Origin: Peromyscus leucopus
Taxonomy: Eukaryota > Chordata > Mammalia > Rodentia > Cricetidae
NCBI RefSeq assembly: GCF_004664715.2
Contig: NC_051071.1
Coordinates: forward strand, 2,940,501-3,004,500
Direction: 5' to 3'
DNA: 64,000 nucleotides
The number at the start of each line of letters is the position of its first letter. Within the stretch, counting starts at the first letter, position 1. Below the pieces are notes generated by a model. That model made no database searches. It was given only the letters and a program-made list of their open reading frames with translations, and was not told the origin of the DNA. This document shows positions 53,944 to 63,515 of the stretch, piece by piece. Position numbers and translations under genes: made by a program.

Positions 53944-54120
53944 TGGGCTAGCGATATGGCTCATACTTGCCACCAAGATGGTCATCCTGAGTTCATTCCC
54001 GGAATCCACAGGGTGGAAGGACAAAACCAATCCATGAAAATTGTCTTGTGAGCTCCACACACAAACTGCAACACAGCCCCCCATAAAATCAACAACTTAA
54101 TTATATGAAGATAATAAAAA
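53944..54120 (+). mobile_element. tRNA-derived SINE (B2/B4 type), diverged
   Basis: 'gggctagcgatatggctcatacttgccaccaagatggtcatcctgagttcattcccggaatccac' and 'aaaattgtcttgtgagctccacacac' with an 'aataaaaa' tail. Confidence 0.65.
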
Positions 54121-54588
54121 TCTCTCCTCTCTGCTCTGCAGAACCTTACAGCATCTGGCTTTTGTTTACAATGACCCAGACTCCTCTGTGCCTCCACCTT
54201 CTCTCCTGGAAAGGACCCTCCTCCCTGACCAGCATACACTGAGTATCTACCCAGCCCAGGCCAGGTGTGGTGCTCAGGGATCACTTGGGTCACAATGGCT
54301 AAAGATTCAACGAAGGGAAGGTGGGGTGCTGAGATCACGGCTGGAAAACCCTAGAATCTTTACCTAAAGATCAGAGAAATGACTCCCCTCAGCAGTATGT
54401 GGACATTGCAAGAAAGTGTCTGAGCCAGGGTGACGTGAACCCTTCCAGACATGAGCACTTCCAAATGTGGGATGGGCTGGGTCATTATTTCTAGACCTCA
54501 GCCTCCAGCCCTATTAGAAGAGTCAGTTGCCCAAGCCACCAGGGGATGATATTTCATGTCAGGAGCCTGAGAGAGCCACACCAGGGCT
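54121..54588. other. Unassigned single-copy DNA
   Basis: 'ctgagtatctacccagcccaggccaggtgtggtgctc' (54239) may be a MIR scrap. No gene. Confidence 0.4.
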
Positions 54589-54770
54589 CCACACCCTTTC
54601 TGTGCCTCATCCCCCCACCTATGAGAAAGTTGAAGCTGTGCCAAGTTAAGTCTGGGATCCACTGAGTCAGGCAAAGACCTGGTCAAATTGTGGTGTCTCT
54701 GGAGTGCACAGGCTAGCAGTATTGAGAAAGGGATTCCACTCACAGCCAAGTTCAAGGACCAGAGGCACCC
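54589..54770 (+). repeat. Unknown repeat, copy A
   Basis: Shares in order 'ccacaccctttc', 'tgtgcctcatccc', 'ctatgagaaa', 'tgtgcca', 'caaagacctggt' and 'aagttcaa' with copy B at 55369. I cannot name the family. Confidence 0.5.
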
Positions 54771-54899
54771 CGCTCCCCACAGTGGGCCAGGACTGGGCAT
54801 GGAGGAAAATGGCCTGGGCCTAGGCAAAGTCTGGCACTCCCCAACAGCTAGCTAGCAGGACTTTCCAACAAAAATGTTGGAGAACCCGAAGAGTATTTT

Positions 54900-55200
54900 T
54901 TGGCTCCACCAGGAGAAAAGAAAACTGCAAAGTCAAACCTAATAAATGCTTAATTAAATGTCCACACAGGGTAGCACAGTGTCAACATATTAAATTGCCC
55001 AATTAATTATACCTAAAAAAATCTCATAACAGGTAAAAGATTTAAATTTTCTCACATTGCAAGAATTTCTCCTTAAGTTTGTCAGCCTACGAAATCACAG
55101 CTATTGCAAATTAATGTAAGGGCAAAATTTTGTTAAAAATCTTGTTAGAAATTTTGTAATAGAAAGGCTTTCCATAATGTGGAGATGTTGCTATGCTTCA
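54900..55200. promoter_or_regulatory. Strong candidate conserved non-coding block
   Basis: 300 bp, about 70% A+T, no repeat: 'aatgcttaattaaatg' (54945), 'catattaaattgcccaattaattatacc' (54985), 'ctattgcaaattaatg' (55102) and 'gttagaaattttgtaatag' (55144). Flanked by two copies of an unknown repeat. Enhancer-like; unverified. Confidence 0.42.
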
Positions 55201-55368
55201 AAGAATTTGTTGTGAAGGTGGGGAGCTGGGGAGTGCCCCCCAAGAAGATATCCAAGGCTGGCACCAACCAGCCTCCTGGATATCTTTGGGCACATTACTT
55301 GGCACCTTTGAGCTCTGGTTACTTTCCATCCTGAAATAGCCACAGGGTAAATAACCTGAATGGGGTAG

Positions 55369-55520
55369 CCACACCCTTTCCGGTCCATTTGTGCCTCATC
55401 CCTCTATCTATGAGAAACTGTGCTGAACCTGTGCCAGCAAGAGTTCTCGTTCTACCAAGACAGCCAAAGATCTGGTTAAGGTATTTATGACTGTCCAAAG
55501 TTCAAATGCCAGGGAGGGAG
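55369..55520 (+). repeat. Unknown repeat, copy B
   Basis: Colinear with copy A at 54589 over six short blocks, about 30 bp shorter between the outer blocks. Confidence 0.5.
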
Positions 55521-55796
55521 ATGGAAAAGTCAGCATAGGAAGTGCAAGACGTAAGAGGGAACCAGCAATCGAAGAACCGCCCAGTCTTCAGTTGCTTAGC
55601 AACCAGTGTCTGTTGAGGAAGGCACCATTAGATGGTTTTGTCATAAGTGTGCTACAGTCAGTACACAGGCTGGCTCTTCACCTTGGTCAGCACAGATCAA
55701 CTCAAATTAACCTCCCCACAGCAGTGGGTATGGGGCAGACACTGGGGCATCACTGCCTGCATGTCACCAGGTGTTGGGAATTTTAGCTCCCTTGTA
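55521..55796. other. Unassigned single-copy DNA
   Basis: Nothing recognised. Confidence 0.45.
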
Positions 55797-55804
55797 CTCT
55801 AATG

Positions 55805-55954
55805 CAATGGTTCTCAACCTGTGGGTCTTGTCCCCTTGAGGAATCAAAATTACAGGGATTCTCTATCAGATTTCCTGCAAATCAGATATTTACATTAAGA
55901 TTCATAACAGTGGCAAAATTATAGTTATGAAGTAGCAACAAAAATAATTTTATG
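55805..55954 (+). mobile_element. URR1-like hAT-Charlie element, part 1
   Basis: Terminal 'caatggttctcaacctgtgggtc', then 'cagatatttacattaagattcataacagtggcaaaattatagttatgaagtagcaac'. The 8-bp flanks CTCTAATG (55797-55804) and TTGTAATG (56248-56255) match at 6 of 8. Confidence 0.9.
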
Positions 55955-56133
55955 GCTGGCGGTGGTGGCACATGCCTTTAATCCCAGCTCTTGAGAGGCA
56001 GAGGCAGGTGGATCTCTATGATTTTGAGGCCAGCCTGGTCTACAAAGAGAGTTCCAGGACAACCAGGACTGTTACACAGAGAAACCCTGTCTCGAATATA
56101 TATATAATATATATAATATATATAATATATATA

Positions 56134-56173
<40 letters not shown>
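55955..56173 (+). mobile_element. B1 SINE inserted in URR1, with (TA)n tail
   Basis: 'gctggcggtggtggcacatgcctttaatcccagctc...gccagcctggtctacaaagagagttccagg' to 'ccctgtctcg', then a TATATAA/TA tail from 56096 to 56173. TTATGG occurs at the two junctions (55949-55954 and 56174-56179). Confidence 0.93.
56096..56173 (+). repeat. (TATATAA)n/(TA)n microsatellite
   Basis: Five to six imperfect ATATATAAT units followed by pure TA; grown in the B1 tail. Confidence 0.95.
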
Positions 56174-56177
<4 letters not shown>

Positions 56178-56247
56178 GGTTGGTGGTCACCACAACACGA
56201 GAAATTGTATTAAAGGGTCACAGCACTTGGAAAGTCAAGAACCATTC
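56174..56247 (+). mobile_element. URR1-like hAT-Charlie element, part 2
   Basis: 'ttatggttggtggtcaccacaacacgagaaattgtattaaagggtcacagcac' and the inverted terminus 'caagaaccatt'. Confidence 0.9.
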
Positions 56248-56265
56248 TTGTAATGGAATCACCAT

Positions 56266-56618
56266 TGTGATAGTGTGAATGTAATTGGCCCCCATAATCT
56301 CAAAGGGAGTGGCACTATTAGGAGGTGTGGCTTTGTTGAAACAGATATGGCCTTGTTGGAGAAAGTGTGTCATGTGGGGCAGACTTTGAGATTTCTTGTG
56401 CTCAGAATAATGCAGTCTCTCAGTCAACTTCCTGTTGCTTGCAAGATGTAGCACGCTCAGCTCCAGCACCATGTCTGCCTGCATGTCACCATGCTCCCCT
56501 GCATGATGATAATGGACCGAACCTCTGAACTGTAAGCCAGCCCCAATTAAAGGTTTTCATATAAGAGTTGCCATGGTCATGATGTCTCTTCAGAGCAATA
56601 GAAACCCTAACTAAGACA
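56266..56618 (+). mobile_element. MaLR LTR (MT-like), complete, exact 5-bp duplication
   Basis: TGTGATAGTG...CTAAGACA flanked exactly by ACCAT (56261-56265 and 56619-56623). Internal 'aggaggtgtggctttgttg' is duplicated with variation ('gatatggccttgttggag'), and 'ccccaattaaaggttttcatataagagttgcc' fits. Confidence 0.95.
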
Positions 56619-56655
56619 ACCATGCTACACAACATGGGTTGAGACACCCTCTTAC

Positions 56656-56956
56656 CCAGAAAAGTAAATGTTCAAAAATGATGAGAACAAGGCAGAAAAG
56701 CAAAGTAGCTACACCCAGCCATTTCAGGGGCAATTTCAATATAAACACACAGAAAGTTATAAGCAATAAGTAAGACAGGAAACCCGAACATGGGTGACAC
56801 ATAGCTGAAGAATTTGAAAGTCTGACAAGGAATAGAGTAGGTGCATAAAGATGATTGTCAGCTTCAGACAGGAAGATGGTAAAAATAGCAGCATACAGTG
56901 GAGAGCCTGGTGAGTTCTCATGGTCCATCCATGTGAGCATTGCCAGTAACAGGACG
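56656..56956 (-). other. Hydrophobic exon-like patch, unrecognised
   Basis: The minus strand is open for about 100 codons, rich in Leu/Phe/Ile, with two predicted membrane-like stretches. It sits between an acceptor-like 'atatttcag' (ending 56957) and a donor-like 'gg|gtaaga' (56655-56650). No family is recognised and the frame upstream is broken. It may be chance or a decayed exon. Confidence 0.2.
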
Positions 56957-57047
56957 CTGAAATATTATGCTGCCCAATAAGACACAGAACAGACGCATGC
57001 CCTAAATTCAGCATGGATGGAATGGCAGCCAGATGCAGATTGAGAGA

Positions 57048-57437
57048 TGTATTAGTGAATTTTCTTATTGATGGGCCTAATACTTGTCAAGAAAGAAGGG
57101 AGAGAGGGAAGGAGGGAGGGAGGGACGGACGGACGGACGGATGGACTTACAGTTTTCAAGGATACAGTCCATCAGAGTGGGAGAGAGCATGGTGGCAGGA
57201 GCAGAAGGCTGGTCCCACTGCCTTTGCAGTGGGGAAGCAGAGGAAGATGGACTCTGGAGCCCCGCCTGCTTTCTCCTCTGTACTCAGGGCAGGACTCCAG
57301 GCCACAGAATGGTGCCACTCCCATTTATGGTGGGCCTTCTCTCTTCCACTAGCCCAGTCTAGAAACTCTTAGAGAGGAGACCAGAGGTTTGTTTCTATGG
57401 TGATTCCAAACCCTGTGAGTTCCCATCAACTCCTCCA
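57048..57437 (-). mobile_element. MaLR LTR, antisense, with internal purine expansion
   Basis: 'tgtattagtgaattttcttattg', 'acttacagttttcaaggatacagtccatcagagtggg', 'catggtggcaggagcagaaggctggtcccactg', 'ccacagaatggtgccactcccatttatggtgggcc', 'ctagaaactcttagag'. A GGGA/GGAC run replaces its A-rich region. Confidence 0.85.
57091..57145 (+). repeat. (GGGA)n(GGAC)n microsatellite
   Basis: GGAG/GGGA units switch to four GGAC units (57124-57139) inside the LTR. Confidence 0.93.
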
Positions 57438-58124
57438 ATTGCAATCCAGCTGCAAAAAGTCTTCGCAGGCTCCACTCGTTCTGTGTTGTAGCTTGAGTCT
57501 CTAACAGGGAGATACCTTTCTTCCTAGAGGAGAGGACCTAGGCCTCATTTACCCCAAGTCCCTGTGTAATACTGGAATTCAAGGGACCCAGTTCCCAGAG
57601 TCCATCATCCATCATAAGGGACACTGTAAAAACAACAACAACAAAACGCCATGTGATGTTTAGAAGGGCCAAGGTCTCAGCCTCACGGACAGTAGAAGGA
57701 ACATTCCAGATCAAAGGAGACTAGTAGGACCTGACTCTAAAGGTAAGGTGTGATTCTGAACAGGACTTGCCTGTGATAAAGAACTTCACTGGGATATGTG
57801 AATATGGGATGGGACGGGACCTTGAGACTTGACCTCCTGTCTCTTGGAAAATACACTAATGCGCCTGCGGGGCAGCAGGCATCGTGCTAACAAGTTACAT
57901 TCAGGTAACCCACGAAAGGAACACTGTTGCTACAACACCCGAATCTTTTCTGTGGGTTTGAGATTGTGTTGAGCACAGGTGCACATGTGAACACTGGGAG
58001 CCTGTTACTCACTGCTCAGACTCCTTCTCTGCCATTGTTAGAATAACCCGACTGGTCCATGAAAGCCGCATGATGGGATCCAGCTCCTACCACCTCCGTG
58101 TGCTGTCCTCTGTTGTGGCCATCC
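57438..58124. other. Unassigned single-copy DNA
   Basis: A short CAACAA run at 57629-57644. No gene. Confidence 0.45.
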
Positions 58125-58498
58125 TGGCCCCCTGGATGTTTCTAGAATGTGCCCAGCACTCTCCTGCCTCTGAGTCCATGCGTTGCTGTCCCTTTATTTG
58201 GAGTATGGAACCCACATTTCCACATGTGGCTCTTCTTACTGTCTCTGGGGTCTTTGCCTTAATGTCCCCATGAGACCTTTGGGAGCAGCTCGTCACCCAG
58301 GTCATGTGCCCAGCACCCACTTTAATTTCATTTCTTCATAGTTAAGATCTAGGTAGCCAGTCCTCTGGAGTGACCCATCCACAGGCTACTGTTTCCACTA
58401 CCTGAGATTTTAATGTGATTTCCCTAGGTGCCTGCTTCTTACTAGAATGTCAACTCCTATAGGCCAAGACTCTTCTAGTTTTCTCCTCTGCTCCTATG
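58125..58498 (+). mobile_element. LINE-2 3' region relic
   Basis: 'tgcccagcactctcctgcctctgagtccatgcgttgctgtcccttta', then 'gcctgcttcttactagaatgtcaactcctataggccaagactcttctag' follow L2 3' order. The ERV2 LTR inserted in it. Confidence 0.6.
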
Positions 58499-59008
58499 TG
58501 TGGTGGTATTGTGTTCCCCAAAATATTGTGCACCCTAATAAATTTATCTGGGGTCAGAGAACAGATAGCCACTAGATACAGAGGGTAGAAAATGGTGGCA
58601 CTCACGCCTTTAATCCTAGCATTCCAGAGAGAGAAATCCCTCGATCTCTGTGAGTTCAAGGCCACATTGGAAACAGCCAGGTATGGTGACACACATTTCC
58701 AGGTATGGTGACACACATTTCCTTTAATCCCAGGGAGTGACGGCAGAAAGAAAAAGATATATAAGGTGTGGAGACCAGAAACTAGAAGCATTTGACTGGT
58801 TAAGCTTTCAGGCTTCTAGCAGCAGTTCAACTGAGAGCCATTAGGATGAGGACACTGAAGCTTCCAGTCTGAGGAAACAGGATCAGCTGAGGAACTGTGG
58901 AGGTGAGGAAGCTGTGGCCTGTTCTGTCTCTCTGATTTTCCAGTGTTCACCCCAATACTTGGCTCCGGGTTTGTTTTATTAATAAGAACTTTTAAGATTC
59001 CTGCTACA
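58499..59008 (+). mobile_element. ERV2-type solo LTR, exact 6-bp duplication, with B1-like inserts
   Basis: TGTGGTGGTATTGTG...CTGCTACA, flanked exactly by CCTATG (58493-58498 and 59009-59014). Contains the two B1-head-like segments of its family, plus a fresh 22-bp tandem duplication 'aggtatggtgacacacatttcc' (58679-58722). TATATAAGG at 58758. Confidence 0.95.
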
Positions 59009-59097
59009 CCTATGATCTAAAACTCCTGTAGGGATGGGGTCAGTGACCATTACTTAGTGAGGAGCAGGCTCTGCCACAGCGGTGCAGGTAAGAGGGT

Positions 59098-59200
59098 CCA
59101 GTTTCCTGTTTCAAAGATGAGGCAGTTGAGCCGTGGAGAAGACAAGTGGTTCACCAATTCACAGGGAGCACTCCACAAAGGCAGTGGGATTTGATTTGTC
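59098..59200 (-). mobile_element. MIR relic
   Basis: 'cctgtttcaaagatgaggcagttgagccgtggagaagacaagtggttcacc' matches antisense MIR. Confidence 0.6.
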
Positions 59201-59250
59201 AAAAGCTGTCAAAAAAACAAAAAATATTTCTGGGCACTCATGAGAGGCAA

Positions 59251-59334
59251 CAAGATAGCTCCCCAACTGGTTCCTGCAGAGGAGAGGGGTCCCAAGACAG
59301 CTGTCCCACTGACTCCTGCAGAGGCAGAGGAGAC
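59251..59334 (+). repeat. 42-bp tandem duplication
   Basis: 'caagatagctccccaactgg...' and 'caagacagctgtcccactga...' are adjacent diverged 42-bp copies, both ending in 'tcctgcagagg'-containing text. Being a multiple of three, the duplication keeps a plus-strand frame open. Confidence 0.8.
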
Positions 59335-59439
59335 TCAGCTCAGGTTCATGTAAGACAAAGGGGACTCAGCTTTGAAGGGCGAACCAACAGGCTATGTTCC
59401 ATTAGCATTTCCCTCCTTCCTTTGTTTCCTTGCCTCTAT

Positions 59440-59545
59440 CCTAGACCAGCCTGGGACTCACTAAATAGCCCAGGCTGGCCTCAAACCCTGAATGCCCCTG
59501 CCTCAGCCTCCTGAGTACTGGTATTATAGGAATGTGCCACCACAT
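59440..59545 (-). mobile_element. B1-like SINE, antisense, old
   Basis: 'gaccagcctgggactcactaaatagcccaggctggcctcaaaccctgaatgcccctgcctcagcctcctgagtactggtattataggaatgtgccacc'. Confidence 0.8.
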
Positions 59546-60407
59546 TAACATGCTGCTTTCTTGAACCAAGACTGGCTAACAGACTGGAGTCACTGTGAAG
59601 AGCCTGGCCAAGCCTCAGCATGGTGTGGGGACATGTCCTTTGTGCCACAGGGGACCCCAAGCCTTCAAACTTTAAAGCAAGTGACAAGTAGGAGGATTCT
59701 GAAAATTGCTTTTAAAAATACCTCCCTCGCTTCCTCCAGCCTGAGTTGGTGAGTCACAGTAAGGAGGGCCACCTGACACATGTCCATATTCAGTGCCAGG
59801 ACAGCACTTAGCCACTGGAAAGACATGGGCACTGGCTAGGACATGACATGATGCTGTGTTCTGGTCCAGGAACCAGGAACCCTCAGAGGTAATGGTCGGG
59901 AAAACAATATCAGTCTCTATTTGGGGCCTGCAGAGGAAGCTGCAAAGACAGAGGCCAGGATTTGTGGCCTGGTGCCAGGACCTGTGGACAGAGCCCAGGG
60001 CCCCAGAGACAGCTTCCTCCTCCCCGCTCAGGCTCAACCCCCTCTGCACCAAGTGTCTTCATGGAAACGGGCTTAACTGGCCAAAGCAGCCAAATCCACC
60101 AGAGCATGACTTAGCCCCCAGGCTGTTGACTCAGAGTTAAGAAATACTGAACCATCCTGAACTGTGACTTTCCCAACTCTGATTTTGCTTCTTCATAACA
60201 TACAACATAGCATGATACCAGAGCCTGCCATCCAAGCTCAGTTCTGCCATCCAAGCCCTTCTCTGCCATCCAAAGTCCCATCTATGCACTAGCATCAACC
60301 CTAAAAATGCTTTCCCCAGCCAGAGGGTGACTGGAACCCTCTGAGACCCATGAGGCATTCAGAACAGACAGAGGATGCAGAGCTCATACTTTTGGGGGGA
60401 GGGGTAT
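59546..60407. other. Unassigned DNA with a 19-20-bp triplication
   Basis: 'tctgccatccaagc' recurs at about 60227, 60245 and 60265. A 126-residue minus frame (59672-60052) resembles no known protein. Confidence 0.45.
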
Positions 60408-60549
60408 GTTTTTATACAGGGTCTCTCCGTGTAGCCCTGGCTGTCCTGAAACTCACTATGTAGACCAAGCTGGCCTTGAACTACAGAGATCCACCTACCT
60501 TTGCCTGCTGAGTGCTGGGATTAAAGGTCTGTGCTACCACACCCAGCTT
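60408..60549 (-). mobile_element. B1 SINE, antisense
   Basis: 'acagggtctctccgtgtagccctggctgtcctgaaactcactatgtagaccaagctggccttgaac...gtgctgggattaaaggtctgtgctaccacacccagc'. Confidence 0.93.
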
Positions 60550-60689
60550 TTTAAAATTGTGTTTTAAAATTATTGAAATAGTATTATACTCCTCTCCAGC
60601 CTCTCTTAGAAACCTTCCTTAGAACTCCCTTCAGGTCCCCCCTCAAATTGATAACCTATTTTCTTTGATTATTATTGTTACACATATTG

Positions 60690-60691
<2 letters not shown>

Positions 60692-60728
<37 letters not shown>

Positions 60729-60729
60729 C
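60692..60729 (+). repeat. (TG)n(CG)n microsatellite
   Basis: A TG run ends in a CG run (60721-60729); alternating purine-pyrimidine with Z-DNA potential. Confidence 0.95.
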
Positions 60730-61372
60730 CTGCTGAGTCCATTTCTGGTTGCGTGTATATCCCCAGACAAAGAACTCCAGGCTACTAACGGCTGCTGGGA
60801 GAGGGAGAATTAGCCTGTCCCAGGGACGAGCCCTGTTTGTCCAATGTGGAGTGATCAGAGCTCACGCTTGTGACTGCCCTTTGCCCCTAGTTGGGATACA
60901 AAGCTCCCTGACTCTGTCCAGTCGAGAGACCAACCACCCAGTCATTGAACATTCTCCCAGCAGCTTCTGTGTGGCGGGCAGCTCTCTAAGCACCTGGCCG
61001 TGCATGAGCGACTGTGCAGATAAGGAGCTTGCATGGACCTTTGCACAGGCCCCTCTCTGACCAGCTCTTCTTTGTTCTTACTGTGCTGGGGCTTGGTACC
61101 TACCCTTCAAAAGTCAGTTCAAACTCACCTGAGAGAAAGGCCTCATGTGCGCCCAGGGAAAGTGGATTATGGAAAGTGTGCTATCACTACTCCGTGTTCA
61201 GACCCATTCAAAGCACTTCATCATCTTCTTCTCTACGACAATGGACTGTGAGGAGGGAGCTGTTTCTGTTTTGCAATAAAGAAGACGAAATACAGAATTT
61301 CCATATACCCCTCCAGCCTCCTGCATGCCCTCTATTGCTAGTGCCCGTCCCTGGGGCGGAGTGATAGGTCAT
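60730..61372. other. Unassigned DNA, possible L2/MIR scrap
   Basis: 'gtcattgaacattctcccagcagcttctgtgtggcgggcagctctctaagcacctgg' (60941-60996) recalls the L2/MIR 'tattgagcacctactatgtgccaggcactg' text. No gene; frames of 103-118 residues are not recognised. Confidence 0.4.
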
Positions 61373-61740
61373 TGCAATAGTTAATCCTGTCAACCTGATA
61401 GGATTTAGAGCAACTGGGAACAAAACTCTGTGCACCTGTGTGAGGGAGTTTCTAGACTGAGCTGAGATAAGAAGCGACACCCTGAATGTGGGTGGTGCCA
61501 TTCTTGTGGGCTGGGACCCTGGTCTGGATGAAAAGGAGAAAGCCAGATAGATGAGCACCAGCATTTACGGCTCTTGGCTTCCTGATTGTGCTAACAATGC
61601 AGCCAGCCTCCTCACGTTCCAGCTGCTATGACTTCCTCACCGTGACGGACAGTACCCTTAAACTGTGACGTGAAATGCACCCTTCCTTCCTTAATTGATC
61701 TTGTCAGGGGCTTTAACACAGCAGTGAGAAAACTACTGTA
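61373..61740 (+). mobile_element. MaLR LTR (ORR1-like)
   Basis: 'agttaatcctgtcaacctgataggatttagagcaactggg', 'gtgagggagtttctagactgagctgagat', 'ctgaatgtgggtggtgccattcttgtgggctgggaccctgg', 'tgacggacagtacccttaaactgtg', 'cttccttaattgatcttgtcaggggcttt'. Confidence 0.88.
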
Positions 61741-61789
61741 GTTACTGTAGCTAACATCACAGTTCACTCTGTGGTGGGCAATCTGCGGG

Positions 61790-62310
61790 TCTGACAAACG
61801 CCCGCCGTTATATAGGATACACAGTTGTTTTATTGCCCTGAGTATCCTCCATGCTCAGCCTACTCACCCCTCCCCTCCCCAAGGCCCTGCTCACCACTGA
61901 CCTTTTCACGATCTCTTTAGTGTTCCCTTGTCCAGAATGTCATTGAGATTGTGCAAAATGCAGCATTTTCAGTTAAGTGGGTGCCCTTCTCTTAGTAATA
62001 TGCATTCAAGTTTATTCCATGTCTTTTCATGCTTTCCTGGCTCATGTTTTGAAATGCTGAATAATATTCCAATGTATGGACACACTGCAGTTTGTTTACC
62101 TAGTCACATACTCAAAAGACATTTTGATTGCTTCTATGTTTTGGCATCCTGTATAAAGCTACTATGAACATCCGTGTGCAGGTGTTTGTGTGAATTTGAA
62201 TGTTCAAGTCCTTTAGCCACTGCAGAGGATGCTTGCTGCTTTGTATGGGACAAGAAAACTCTTTGTATTAGAGTTTTGTAAGAAGCCACTTCATGGTGTT
62301 CCCAAGTGAT
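61790..62310 (-). mobile_element. LINE-1 (L1M-like) fragment, antisense
   Basis: 'ccctgctcaccactgaccttttcacgatctctttagtgttccc', 'ccagaatgtcattgagatt', 'gctgaataatattccaatgtatgg', 'tataaagctactatgaacatccgtgtgcagg' and 'agagttttgtaagaagcc' occur in the order of an antisense L1M copy. Confidence 0.85.
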
Positions 62311-62361
62311 AGGCCACCATCAAGGCATGGGTGTCACTTACCAATGACATTTTCTGTTTAT

Positions 62362-62751
62362 TGCACTGCTTGGTCTTTGTCAGCTTGACACAAGCTAGAG
62401 TCACGTGGGAAGAGGGAACCTCAATTTGAATAATTGCCTCCATAAGATTGGCCTGTGGGCATGTTTGCAGGGGCATTTTCTTGATTAATTTATTCAGAGC
62501 AGTACCACCCCTGGGCTGGTGCTCTTGGGTTGCATAAGAAAGCAGACTCTGAGGGACAAGCCAGTAAGCAGTGACCCTCGATGGCCTCTGCTTCAATTCC
62601 TGTCTCAAGGTTCCTGCTTTGATTTCCTGCCCTGACTTCCTTTGGTGACGGAGTGTGACCTGAGAGTTCTTAGCTAAAATAGACCCTTTCCTCCCCAAGT
62701 TGCTTTTGGTCATAGTGTTTTATCACAGGGACAGAAGCCCTAAGTAGAACA
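62362..62751 (+). mobile_element. MaLR LTR (MTD-like)
   Basis: 'gtcagcttgacacaagctagagtcacgtgggaagagggaacctcaatttg', 'gcattttcttgattaatttattc', 'gtaccacccctgggctggtgctcttgggttgcataagaaagcag', 'ctttcctccccaagttgcttttggtcatagtgttttatcac', ending 'ctaagtagaaca'. Confidence 0.92.
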
Positions 62752-62827
62752 GCCGTTAAGTGTTCCCACTCATATCCATCTCAGATTATGAATTGAAAGC
62801 TGCTGTGTAGCTAGAGTTTTCCTGCTT

Positions 62828-63195
62828 TGCCCACAGTTAGGACAAATCTCTGTCACCTGCCAGTCCCACAGCTGCTCAGACCCAACCAAGTAAACACAGA
62901 GACTTATATTGCTTACAAACTGTATGGCCGTGGCAGGCTTCTTGCTAACTGTTCTTATAGCTTAAATTAATCCATTTCCATACATCTATACCCTGTCACG
63001 TGGCTGGTGGCTTACCGGCGTCTTCACATGCTGCTGGTCATGGCGGCAGCTGGTGGTGTCTCTCCGCCTCAGCCTTCTGCTTCCCAGAATTCTCCTCTCT
63101 CCTTGTCCCACCTACTTCCTGCCTGGCCACTGGCCAATCAGTGTTTTATTTATTGACCAATCAGAGCAATTTGACATACAGACCATCCCACAGCA
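62828..63195 (-). mobile_element. ERV2-type solo LTR, 6-bp duplication
   Basis: Opens TGCCCACAGTTAGG and closes CCACAGCA, flanked by CTGCTT (62822-62827) and CTGCTG (63196-63201), one mismatch. Sense is minus, with two ATTGG boxes ('ccaatcag' antisense at 63133 and 63160) and 'cttaaattaatccatttcc' family text. Confidence 0.9.
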
Positions 63196-63299
63196 CTGCT
63201 GTGTTATCCATCATTTTATCTTTAATGGTTGGTTACATAACATTCATTGGGAAAATTATTCATTAATGTTATTAATTCATTTGTTTATTAAAATTGTTC

Positions 63300-63368
63300 A
63301 GAACCACTTGCCTAGGGATGGTGCTGCTCACAGTGGTCTGGACTCTTCTACATTAAGAAAGAAATCAA
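63300..63368 (-). mobile_element. MaLR LTR (MTD-like), antisense, part 1
   Basis: 'gaaccacttgcctagggatggtgctgctcacagtggtctggactcttctac' is antisense MTD-like text, cut by a B1 and resumed at 63655. Confidence 0.65.
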
Positions 63369-63515
63369 CTGGGCTTAGTGGCATATACACCTTTAATCCC
63401 AGCACTCAGGAAGCAGATGCAGGCAGATTTCTGTGAATTTGAGGCCAGCTTGGTCTACAGAGTGAGTTCCAGGACAGCCAGGGCTGCGTAGTGAGACCCT
63501 GTCCTGAAGCAAATG
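63369..63515 (+). mobile_element. B1 SINE inserted in MaLR LTR
   Basis: 'ctgggcttagtggcatatacacctttaatcccagcactcaggaagcag...gccagcttggtctacagagtgagttccaggacagccagggc' followed directly by a purine tract. Confidence 0.93.

Noticed and set aside
59672..60052. 126-residue minus-strand frame
   Set aside because: No domain, no splice signals; consistent with chance in GC-moderate DNA.
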